Notes under the pieces: generated by a model | The model's database searches: none | What the model saw: the letters and a program-made list of their open reading frames with translations, nothing else | What the model was told of the DNA's origin: nothing | Part shown: piece by piece, positions 5,968-12,339 of the stretch | Layout of the letters: every line of letters starts with the position of its first letter | Numbering within the stretch: position 1 is the first letter of the stretch | Program-made: the position numbers and the translations under genes | Source: Pseudazoarcus pumilus_A | GTDB taxonomy: Bacteria; Pseudomonadota; Gammaproteobacteria; Burkholderiales; Rhodocyclaceae | Reading direction: 5' to 3' | DNA: 12,339 nucleotides | Assembly: GCA_033837965.1 (NCBI GenBank) | Contig: JAJLLM010000078.1 | Location: forward strand, 1 to 12,339

Positions 5968-6186
5968 TCCGTCGAGTTGCGCAACGGCGGCGAACAAACG
6001 GCGGGCATTGGTCAGGGTGCGCAGCAGGTAGGCGGTTTCTTCGAGCGCCTTGTAGTCCTCAAGCGAGAGCATGACGACGGACTGCTCACCGTTGCGGGTG
6101 ATGATGAGCGGCTCATGGTCTTCACAGACGCGGTCCATGATGCTGGCGAGATTGGCGCGGGCAGTGGTGTAGGTGATGGCGTCCAT
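5908..6186 (-). CDS. yefM: YefM-type (Phd/YefM) antitoxin, orphan with altered C-terminus
   Basis: A 92-residue Phd/YefM antitoxin, which in a full system binds the YoeB ribonuclease and represses its operon. Residues 1-66 match E. coli YefM closely: ITYTTARANLASIMDRV, DHEPLIITRNG, VVMLSLEDYKALEETAYLLR and NARRL. The tail after about residue 72 (GAERAQRTCVKSLAGPSFLR) does not look like the usual toxin-binding end and is encoded by the attC-like palindrome, with the stop inside GTTAGAC. No YoeB gene follows; the next gene is the unrelated HEPN-like one. So this is probably the surviving 5' part of a yefM-yoeB cassette. Start: paired ATGs at 6189 and 6186; 6186 is chosen because GGAG lies seven bases before it. 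It may still bind DNA or neutralise related toxins. Confidence 0.85.
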   Translation of the reverse strand: MDAITYTTARANLASIMDRVCEDHEPLIITRNGEQSVVMLSLEDYKALEETAYLLRTLTNARRLFAAVAQLDGAERAQRTCVKSLAGPSFLR

Positions 6187-6368
6187 CATGCGGCTCCGGG
6201 AATCCACGCTTAACTTTACAACCCCGAAACCAAACGGCCCAGCACTCCGAATCCCTGAATGAGCACAACGGCACCGGCTCCCCCCTATTACTGCGGGTTT
6301 GGACCATCGGTGACTGCGGGCGGGGCGGTGACGCGGCTACAGGCGCATCCGGTAACCCCACCGCTCGG

Positions 6369-6374
6369 TATACA
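6369..6374 (+). promoter_or_regulatory. Possible -10 element for upp (weak)
   Basis: TATACA lies 32 bases before the upp ATG and resembles a -10 box, but no convincing -35 lies 16-18 bases upstream. The remaining 6190-6406 gap between the divergent yefM and upp genes shows GCTTAAC (6208-6214), one more single match to the cassette core box, and nothing else I can support. Confidence 0.3.
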
Positions 6375-6406
6375 CTTCGCGCGCGCCCATTCGCCGGACC
6401 CCCGCC

Positions 6407-7039
6407 ATGCCCATCCACGAAATCCGCCACCCGCTCGTCCGCCACAAGATTGGCCTGATGCGCGAGGCTGACATCTCCACCAAGAAATTCCGCGAACTGA
6501 CGGCCGAGCTGGGCCGCCTGCTGGCCTATGAGGCGTGCAAGGACTTTGAGCTGGAGACGGTGACGCTGCAGGGCTGGGCGGGGCCGGTGGAGGTGGAGCA
6601 GATCAAGGGCAAGAAGGTCACGGTGGTGCCGATTCTGCGTGCAGGGCTGGGGATGCTGGACGGGGTGCTGGACATGATTCCGAGCGCCAAGGTGAGCGTG
6701 GTGGGCATTGCGCGCAACGAGGAGACGCTGCAGCCGGCGCCGTATTTCGAGAAGTTTGTGGGCCATCTGGGCGAGCGCATGGCGCTGATCATTGACCCGA
6801 TGCTGGCTACCGGCGGCTCGCTGGTGGCGACCTGCGACATGCTCAAGCGCAAGGGCTGCGGGCAGATTCGGGCGCTGGTGCTGGTGGCGGCGCCGGAGGG
6901 CGCTGCGCTGATGGCGGAGCGGCACCCGGACGTGCACATCTTCACCGCCAGCATCGACAGCCACCTGAACGAGCAGGGGTACATCATTCCGGGCCTCGGC
7001 GATGCCGGGGACAAGATTTTCGGCACCAAGCACGGCTGA
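6407..7039 (+). CDS. upp: Uracil phosphoribosyltransferase
   Basis: Upp converts uracil and PRPP to UMP and pyrophosphate in the pyrimidine salvage pathway, in the cytoplasm. The 210-residue product has the normal length (E. coli 208). It opens MPIHEIRHPLVRHKIGLMRE. LRAGLGM (78-84) and the PRPP-binding loop IDPMLATGGS (129-138) are intact, and the uracil-binding C-terminus GYIIPGLGDAGDKIFGT (191-207) is complete. No clear Shine-Dalgarno precedes the ATG, but homology fixes the start. It is followed by the uracil permease gene, giving an uptake-and-salvage pair as in many proteobacteria, though a repeat cluster separates the two here and may reduce read-through. Confidence 0.98.
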   Translation: MPIHEIRHPLVRHKIGLMREADISTKKFRELTAELGRLLAYEACKDFELETVTLQGWAGPVEVEQIKGKKVTVVPILRAGLGMLDGVLDMIPSAKVSVVGIARNEETLQPAPYFEKFVGHLGERMALIIDPMLATGGSLVATCDMLKRKGCGQIRALVLVAAPEGAALMAERHPDVHIFTASIDSHLNEQGYIIPGLGDAGDKIFGTKHG

Positions 7040-7046
7040 GGCTTGA

Positions 7047-7184
7047 GATTGCTTCGCTGCGCTCGCAATGACACCGCGAGGGCTGCGAGGGGGCCTGTCA
7101 TTGCAAGGAGTAAGGCGACGAAGCAATCTCACAGCGAGTCGAAAAGCACAAAGCGCGGGATTGCTTCGCTGCGCTCGCAATGAC
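7047..7184. repeat. Cluster of three dispersed intergenic repeats between upp and uraA
   Basis: Two identical 26-base direct copies (7047-7072 and 7159-7184) start GATTGCTTCG and end GCTCGCAATGAC. Between them lies an inverted, diverged copy (7097-7128) starting GTCATTGC and ending CGAAGCAATC. Direct and inverted copies could pair into a long stem in the upp-uraA transcript. This sequence type is a very common dispersed repeat in proteobacterial intergenic regions. It may attenuate or process the message; nothing else is visible in the 7040-7231 gap. Confidence 0.85.
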
Positions 7185-7231
7185 AGGAATACCACCCAAC
7201 CACGCCCTGCATGGGCTTGCGGAGAACAAGC

Positions 7232-8467
7232 ATGAGTGAATCGGCGAAAGAGCCTGTCTGGCGTCAGGCCATTGCGGGCGGGCAGATATTGTTCGTGGCC
7301 TTTGGCGCGCTGGTGCTGGTGCCGCTGCTGACCGGGCTGAACCCGAGCATGGCGCTGCTGGGCGCGGGCGTTGGCACGCTGCTTTTCCAGTGGATCACGC
7401 GGCGCGAGGTGCCGATCTTTCTCGGCTCCAGCTTTGCCTTCATCGCGCCGATCATCTTCAGCATGCAGACTTGGGGGCTGTCGGCCACCATGGGTGCGCT
7501 GGCCTGCGTGAGCCTGGCCTACTTCGCGCTGGCGGGGCTGGTGTGGAAGCGCGGGGCGGACATCGTGCATCGCTTCATGCCGCCGGTGGTGATCGGGCCG
7601 GTGATCATGATCATCGGCCTGTCGCTGGCGGCGGTGGGGGTGAACATGGCGATGGGGCGCACCGGCGACGGCGCGGCCGAGCTGGTGCCGTATGGCACGG
7701 CGCTGATCGTGGCGGCGATCTCCTTCGGCACCACGGTGGCGGTGGCGGTGTTCGCGCACGGGATGCTGCGCCTGCTGCCGATTCTTTCCGGCGTGGCGGC
7801 GGGTTATGTGGCGGCGGTGCTGTTCGGGCTGGTGGACTTCGGCGCGGTAGCCGCCGCGCCGTGGTTTGCACTGCCCACCTTCACCGCGCCGACCTTCGAG
7901 CTGGCAGCGATCCTGTTCATGCTGCCGGTGGCGATTGCGCCGGCCATCGAGCACGTGGGCGACGTGGTGGCGATTGGCGGGGTGACGGGCAAGGACTACA
8001 CCAAGAGCCCCGGCCTGCACCGCACGCTGGCCGGCGACGGGCTGGGCGTGCTGTTTGCCGGCTCGGTCGGCGGGCCGCCGATCACGACCTATTCGGAAGT
8101 TACCGGCGCGGTGACGCTGACGCGCAACTTCAACCCCGCGATCATGACCTGGGCGGCGATCTTCGCCATTTCCATGGCCTTTGTCGGCAAGTTCAACGCG
8201 CTGCTGGCGACCATTCCGGTGCCGGTGATGGGCGGCATCATGCTGCTGCTGTTCGGCTCGGTGGCGAGCGTGGGGCTGAAGACGCTGATCAACGCGCGCG
8301 TGAATCTGGACGAGCCGCGCAATCTGGTGATCGTGTCGTCCATTCTGGTAGCCGGCGTGGGTGGGCTGGCGCTGAACTTTGACGGCATCACGCTGCAGGG
8401 CGTGGGGCTGTGCGGGCTGCTGGCGATCCTGCTCAACATCATCCTGCCGGAGCGGCGCAGGAACTGA
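7232..8467 (+). CDS. uraA: Uracil/xanthine permease, NCS2 family (UraA-like)
   Basis: A proton-coupled uracil importer of the inner membrane, 411 residues and strongly hydrophobic throughout, consistent with about 14 membrane segments. AIEHVGDV (238-245) and TTYSEVTGAVTLTR (285-298) are the NCS2 signature regions. E240 and E289 align with the substrate- and proton-binding glutamates E241 and E290 of E. coli UraA. KDYTKSPGLHRTLAGDGLG matches the conserved cytosolic loop. The ATG at 7232 is chosen because GGAGA lies seven bases upstream; an in-frame ATG at 7211 has no such site and would add a non-homologous start. Placement after upp favours uracil over xanthine as substrate. Confidence 0.94.
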   Translation: MSESAKEPVWRQAIAGGQILFVAFGALVLVPLLTGLNPSMALLGAGVGTLLFQWITRREVPIFLGSSFAFIAPIIFSMQTWGLSATMGALACVSLAYFALAGLVWKRGADIVHRFMPPVVIGPVIMIIGLSLAAVGVNMAMGRTGDGAAELVPYGTALIVAAISFGTTVAVAVFAHGMLRLLPILSGVAAGYVAAVLFGLVDFGAVAAAPWFALPTFTAPTFELAAILFMLPVAIAPAIEHVGDVVAIGGVTGKDYTKSPGLHRTLAGDGLGVLFAGSVGGPPITTYSEVTGAVTLTRNFNPAIMTWAAIFAISMAFVGKFNALLATIPVPVMGGIMLLLFGSVASVGLKTLINARVNLDEPRNLVIVSSILVAGVGGLALNFDGITLQGVGLCGLLAILLNIILPERRRN

Positions 8468-8542
8468 TTGCGGCGGTGACACATCAGTTCGGATGCGGGT
8501 GCTACCATCGACGCACCCCACCTGAGACAGAAGGAGCCGCCC

Positions 8543-9412
8543 ATGAGCTTCCGCACCCTTGCCGCAGCCGGCCTCGGCCTGCTCGCCAGTACCGCCCTGG
8601 CCGCCCCGTTGAATCTGAGCAAAGAGCCGACCAGCCTGTACGCCGTCACCACGGCCCATGAACTGATCCACGTCGACCCGCGCGACCCCGTGACGGTGCT
8701 GAAACGCTTGCCGTTGTCAGGCCTCGCGGCCGGCGAGACGCTGCGTGGCATCGACTATCGCGTGGCGCGCGGCGTGCTGTACGCGCTGGGCAGCGGCGGA
8801 CAGCTATACACGGTGGACACCGCCAGCGGGGCGCTCACCCCGGTCGGCAACGGGCAGTTGCCGGTTGCTCTGCCGAAGGGCCGTTTCGGTTTCGATTTCA
8901 ACCCGGCGGCCGACCGCATCCGCGTGGTGGCCGGCAATTTCAACCTGCGCCTGCACCCGGACACCGGGGCGGCGGTGGATTACGCCGCCGACCGCGACGG
9001 TTTCCAGCCGGACGGCGTGCTGGCCTATGCCGGCGATGACGCCCACGCCGGTCAGACGCCGAACATCGTGGCGGCCGGCTACACCTACAACGCCGACAAC
9101 GCCAAGCTCACCACCAACTACGCGATTGACGCTGCGCACGGCACGCTGGTGATGCAGGGTTCGCCGGAAGGGCAGCAGCCGGTGGTGTCACCCAACACCG
9201 GCGTGCTGCGCACCGTCGGCGGCCTGGGCCTGGGCACGGTGGTCGACGCCCATCTGGACGTTTCCGACCTCAGCAATACCGCCCTCGCGGCGATTCCGTC
9301 GGAATCCGGCGTGACACAGCTGTATCGCGTTGATCTGCGCTCGGGCAAGGCCAGCGTGATCGGCCCGATCGGCGACGGCGGCGCCCTGCTGGGCATCGCC
9401 ATCGAACCGTAA
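8543..9412 (+). CDS. Secreted DUF4394 domain protein
   Basis: A 289-residue exported protein of unknown function. A Sec signal peptide covers residues 1-20 (hydrophobic core LAAAGLGLLASTALA, cleavage after ALA). The mature part is a single DUF4394 domain rich in short beta-type repeats: LYAVTTAHELIHVDP, LYALGSGGQLYTVD, FGFDFNPAADRIRVVA (115-130) with NLRLHPDTG just after, and a final QLYRVDLRSGKASVIGPIG block, suggesting a propeller-like fold. AAGGAG (8531-8536) lies six bases before the ATG. It starts 75 bases after uraA and is followed seven bases on by the cupredoxin-like gene, so it is probably the first gene of a three-gene operon. No catalytic residues can be proposed. Confidence 0.88.
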   Translation: MSFRTLAAAGLGLLASTALAAPLNLSKEPTSLYAVTTAHELIHVDPRDPVTVLKRLPLSGLAAGETLRGIDYRVARGVLYALGSGGQLYTVDTASGALTPVGNGQLPVALPKGRFGFDFNPAADRIRVVAGNFNLRLHPDTGAAVDYAADRDGFQPDGVLAYAGDDAHAGQTPNIVAAGYTYNADNAKLTTNYAIDAAHGTLVMQGSPEGQQPVVSPNTGVLRTVGGLGLGTVVDAHLDVSDLSNTALAAIPSESGVTQLYRVDLRSGKASVIGPIGDGGALLGIAIEP

Positions 9413-9419
9413 ACGCGCC

Positions 9420-10016
9420 ATGCGTCGCCTGCTGCCCGCCCTGTTCGCCGCGCTGGCCCTGCCCTGCGCGGCGGCCGGGCTGACGGTGTCGGTGTCCGGC
9501 GCGGGCGGCGCGGCGCTGCCGGGCGCGGTGGTGTTTCTTGAATCGCCCGCCGCGGCGCAGGCCGTCAGGCCGCTGTCGGAGCAGGAGATCGGGCAGCAGA
9601 ACAAGACCTTCATGCCCGACCAGCTGGTGATCACACGCGGCACGGCGGTGAGCTTCCCCAACCGCGACACCACGCGTCACCACGTGTATTCGTTCTCGCC
9701 CACCAAGGTCTTCGAGATCAAGCTCTACATCGGCACGCCGGCAGCACCCGTGGCGTTCGACAAGGCCGGCATCGGCGTACTCGGCTGCAACATCCACGAC
9801 CACATGGTGGCCTGGGTGGTGATCGTCGACACCCCCTGGTTCGCCACCGCCGATGCGGGCGGCCGCGCCGTGGTGAAGAACGCCCCGCCGGGTGACTACC
9901 GCCTGCGCGTGTGGCACCGCGGTCTGCCGCCCGGCAGCCCGCCGCTGGATCAGGCGCTCAAGCTGCCTGCCAGCGGCGCCAGCATCACCGCCAACCTGGC
10001 CGGAGTGCGCCCATGA
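9420..10016 (+). CDS. Periplasmic cupredoxin-like (methylamine-utilisation-type) protein
   Basis: A 198-residue exported protein. Residues 1-19 form a signal peptide (LLPALFAALALPCAAA); the Cys at 16 is preceded by Pro, so it is a poor lipobox. The core at about 62-137 is cupredoxin-like: FMPDQLVITRGTAVSFPNRD, then RHHVYS with H88, and GCNIHDHMVAW with C123, H126, H128 and M129. H88, C123, H126 or H128 and M129 can form a type 1 copper site. A C-terminal carboxypeptidase-regulatory-like beta segment (APPGDYRLRVWHRGLPPG) follows. It may carry electrons or bind copper in the periplasm. No Shine-Dalgarno is visible; the 7-base gap from the upstream stop implies coupled translation. Its stop overlaps the next start by ATGA. 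Confidence 0.87.
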   Translation: MRRLLPALFAALALPCAAAGLTVSVSGAGGAALPGAVVFLESPAAAQAVRPLSEQEIGQQNKTFMPDQLVITRGTAVSFPNRDTTRHHVYSFSPTKVFEIKLYIGTPAAPVAFDKAGIGVLGCNIHDHMVAWVVIVDTPWFATADAGGRAVVKNAPPGDYRLRVWHRGLPPGSPPLDQALKLPASGASITANLAGVRP

Positions 10017-12339
10017 GGGTGTTGCGGCGCTGGCAAGACATGGGGCTGGCCAGCCGCATCGTCGGCATGTCGCTGCTGTTGCTGCTGCTGGTGCAACTGG
10101 CCGGCTTCGCGGTGGTGCGCTCGGCCATCGACGACAACGCACGCGCCCAGATCGCGCAGGAACTGACGGTGGGCGAGCGCGTGTGGCGCCGCGTGCTGGA
10201 GCAGAACGCGCAGCAACTGCGCGTGGGCGCCGGCGTGCTGGCGGCGGATTTCGGCTTCCGCTCGGCGCTCGCCACGCAGGACGCCGAGACCCTGCGCTCG
10301 GCCCTGAGCAACCATGGCGAGCGCATCGGCGCGCGCATCACCGCACTGCTCGACCCGGCTCTGCAACTGGTCGCCACCAGCGACGACGCGGCTGCGCTGC
10401 GTCTGGAGGCGGAGTTCGCCGGCATCGGCAAGGAGCTGTTCGAGGCGCTGCAGGGCAGCGAGGCCACCGGCCACATGGCGCTGGTCGGCGGCCAGCCCTT
10501 TGAATTCATCATGGTGCCGGTGCGCGCGCCGCTGCTGATCGGCTGGGTGCTGATGGGCTTTCCCATCGACCAGGCGCTAGCCGACGACATGCGCAACCTG
10601 CTGTCGCTGCATCTGGTGATGGCCAGCCGGGTGGACGGCGAGCACCGCGTGGTGGTGACCACGCTGCCGCCGGAGGTGTCGGCGCGGCTGGCCGGCCAGC
10701 GCATGTCCGGCGCAGTCGAGCTGGAGGGCGAGGAGTTCGTCGCGCGGCGTATCGAGATGCTGTCGGGCGCCGAGCAGGGGCGGGTGGAGACCATGCTGCT
10801 GCGCTCGGTGCGCGAAGTCACCGAGCCCTACCGCCAGTTGCAGGTGACGCTGGCCGCCATTACCGCGCTGGCCGTGCTGCTGTTTGCCTTTGGCAGTTCG
10901 ATCACCGCGCGCCGCGTGACGCAGCCCTTGCGCGAGCTGATCGGCGTGACCGAACGGCTGCAGCGCGGTGACTACGACACGCCGGTGCGCCTGAAGGGCG
11001 TGGGTGACGACGAAGTGGGCCGGCTCGGCCGATCCTTCGAACACATGCGCACGAGCATCGAACGTCAGCAGCGCGAGATCCGCCGCCTGGCCTACTGGGA
11101 CCGCCTCACCGGCCTGCCCAACCGTGAGCAGTTCCGTGAGGCGCTCACGCAGACCATTGCCGGCGGTGCGCCGTTTGCGGTGCTGATGCTCAACCTCGAC
11201 CGTTTCAAGCACGTCAATGACGTGCTCGGCTATGCCTTCGGCGACGCCCTGCTGTGCGCCGTGGCCGAGCGCCTCAACGCCAGCATCGACTCCGAGCGCG
11301 ATCAGGTCGCGCGCATCAGCGGCGACACCTTTGCGATCCTGCTGGCCGAGTCCGACGGCGCCCGCGCGCAGGCCAAGGCGGCGGACATCTCGCAGGCCTT
11401 TGCCGCGCCGCTGGCGCTGGCCGGGCAGACCGTGGACATCAGCGCCGGCATCGGCATTGCCTGCTGGCCGGAGGACGGCGACGGCGCGGACCTGCTGCTC
11501 AATCGCGCCGAGATCGCCATGCACGCCGCCAAGGCGCGCGCTGCCGGCACGCTGCGCTACGAGGCGCGGCTGGATTCATCGAGCAGCCAGACGCTGTCGC
11601 TGCTCACCGACCTGCGTCACGCCATGGAGCGCGACGAGTTGCGCATGTACCTGCAGCCCAAGATCGACGTGGCCAGCGGCACGGTGGTGGGCGCCGAGGC
11701 GCTGGTGCGCTGGCGCCACCCGCAACGCGGGCTGGTGCCGCCGATGGACTTCATCCCCTTCGCCGAGCAGACCGGCTTCATCCGCCACATCACGCTGTGG
11801 GTACTGGAACAGGCCGCGCGCCAGTGGCAGGCGCTGCAGCCCGCGCAGGGGCAGTTCCGCATTGCAGTGAATCTGTCCACGCGCGACCTGCTCGACCTGG
11901 AGTTTCCGGAGCGAATCGCCGCCCTGTGCGCGCGCCACGACACACCCACCGCCGGCCTGTGTCTGGAGATCACCGAGAGCGCGATCATGGACGACCCGCA
12001 ACGCGCCGAGGCCACGCTCAACCGGCTCGCCGCGCTGGGCTTCAAGCTCTCCATCGACGACTTCGGCACCGGCTACTCGTCGCTCGCCTACCTCAAGCGC
12101 CTGCCGGTGAACGAGCTGAAGATCGACCGCAGCTTCGTGATGGCGATGGAAAGCGACGAATCCGACGCCACCATCGTGCGTTCGACCATCGATCTGGCGC
12201 ACAACCTCGGCCTGACCGTCGTGGCCGAAGGCGTCGAGAACGACGCCGCACTGGCGGCCTTGCGCGCGTTGCGTTGCGATGACGCGCAGGGCTACCACAT
12301 CAGCCGCCCGCTGCCGGCCGAGGACTTCGCCGCCTGGCG
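10013..12339 (+). CDS. Membrane sensor with HAMP, degenerate GGDEF and EAL domains (3' end outside window)
   Basis: A c-di-GMP phosphodiesterase candidate; 775 residues are visible and the end of the EAL domain is cut by the window. Order: membrane segment about 15-36; periplasmic sensing region about 37-275; second membrane segment about 278-296; HAMP about 297-350; GGDEF about 357-517; EAL from about 527. The GGDEF motif reads SGDTF (436-440) and the first Asp of the DLDxFK motif is Asn (LNLDRFK, N394), so cyclase activity is unlikely; it may bind GTP or be structural. The EAL residues are intact: EALVRW (E562), NLS (N620), EITES (E652), DDFGTGYSSL (D682, D683), LKID (K703), AEGVE (E739) and QGY (Q759). 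It therefore should degrade c-di-GMP. The start overlaps the cupredoxin stop in ATGA, so the periplasmic domain may read a signal linked to that protein. Confidence 0.93.
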   Translation, partial: MRVLRRWQDMGLASRIVGMSLLLLLLVQLAGFAVVRSAIDDNARAQIAQELTVGERVWRRVLEQNAQQLRVGAGVLAADFGFRSALATQDAETLRSALSNHGERIGARITALLDPALQLVATSDDAAALRLEAEFAGIGKELFEALQGSEATGHMALVGGQPFEFIMVPVRAPLLIGWVLMGFPIDQALADDMRNLLSLHLVMASRVDGEHRVVVTTLPPEVSARLAGQRMSGAVELEGEEFVARRIEMLSGAEQGRVETMLLRSVREVTEPYRQLQVTLAAITALAVLLFAFGSSITARRVTQPLRELIGVTERLQRGDYDTPVRLKGVGDDEVGRLGRSFEHMRTSIERQQREIRRLAYWDRLTGLPNREQFREALTQTIAGGAPFAVLMLNLDRFKHVNDVLGYAFGDALLCAVAERLNASIDSERDQVARISGDTFAILLAESDGARAQAKAADISQAFAAPLALAGQTVDISAGIGIACWPEDGDGADLLLNRAEIAMHAAKARAAGTLRYEARLDSSSSQTLSLLTDLRHAMERDELRMYLQPKIDVASGTVVGAEALVRWRHPQRGLVPPMDFIPFAEQTGFIRHITLWVLEQAARQWQALQPAQGQFRIAVNLSTRDLLDLEFPERIAALCARHDTPTAGLCLEITESAIMDDPQRAEATLNRLAALGFKLSIDDFGTGYSSLAYLKRLPVNELKIDRSFVMAMESDESDATIVRSTIDLAHNLGLTVVAEGVENDAALAALRALRCDDAQGYHISRPLPAEDFAAW

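Noticed and set aside
6208..6214. GCTTAAC (minus strand GTTAAGC) upstream of yefM as a further attC or attI
   Set aside because: The box matches the consensus but no paired arms are visible around it, and the 7-base consensus is expected many times by chance in 12 kb.
7047..7184. Direct repeats between upp and uraA as a CRISPR array
   Set aside because: Only two direct copies plus one inverted copy, with irregular spacing and no cas genes; the sequence is a common dispersed intergenic repeat.
7390..8382. Plus-strand open frame in another frame inside uraA
   Set aside because: It overlaps the NCS2 permease completely and is Gly/Arg/Ala/Asp-rich without domains; a frame shadow.
6122..8671. 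Very long minus-strand open frame (about 849 codons) over upp and uraA
   Set aside because: It is antisense to two well-recognised genes, spans the intergenic repeats and has low-complexity His/Arg/Gln composition.
11254..12282. Plus-strand open frame inside the EAL/GGDEF gene
   Set aside because: The overlapping frame carries all EAL motifs; this one has only Arg/Ala/Gly-rich filler.
1..12339. tRNA, rRNA, riboswitch or integrase gene
   Set aside because: Looked for on both strands; no cloverleaf-like, rRNA or known riboswitch signature and no tyrosine recombinase was recognised.

Overview
The window is chromosomal DNA from a GC-rich proteobacterium, most likely a betaproteobacterium (for example a Rhodocyclales relative). 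This is inferred from base composition, codon use and gene families; no rRNA or other taxonomic marker is present. Housekeeping genes lie at both ends, and an accessory block of about 3 to 4 kb sits between recC and upp.

Left edge (1-2130, minus strand): the N-terminal two thirds of recC, the gamma chain of the RecBCD recombination nuclease, running off the window. Facing away from it is a complete fitAB (vapBC-type) toxin-antitoxin operon (2271-2944). Its sigma70-like promoter carries a perfect 8+8 base inverted repeat inside the spacer, which looks like the autoregulatory operator.

Middle (about 2945-6190, minus strand): a stretch that looks like the decayed gene-cassette array of an integron without an integrase (CALIN-type). 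Four minus-strand genes lie in tandem: a yefM antitoxin without its toxin, an unrecognised protein with a HEPN-like R-x4-H motif, a SIR2-like protein with an NADase-type Asn/His pair, and an unrecognised protein that may have a PD-(D/E)XK-like core. Between and after them are short imperfect palindromes whose ends match the attC core consensus (RYYYAAC ... GTTRRRY). Two genes end within one base of such a box, and one begins three bases after one, as integron cassettes do. Three copies of a GGGGTCTGACCCC palindromic repeat are interspersed. The SIR2-like part is clearly AT-richer than its surroundings (one 60-base line, 4201-4260, has 25 G+C; one line in uraA, 7681-7740, has 42). Toxin-antitoxin and defence-like genes are common cargo of sedentary integrons, so the block is best read as a small defence/stabilisation island.

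Right half (plus strand): upp and uraA form a uracil uptake and salvage pair, separated by three copies of a dispersed intergenic repeat. After them comes a tight three-gene run: a secreted DUF4394 protein, a periplasmic cupredoxin-like protein seven bases downstream, and, overlapping by ATGA, a membrane-bound sensor protein with a periplasmic domain, HAMP, degenerate GGDEF and intact EAL domain that continues past the right edge. The layout suggests that an envelope copper/redox-type signal could be coupled to c-di-GMP breakdown; that link is inference.
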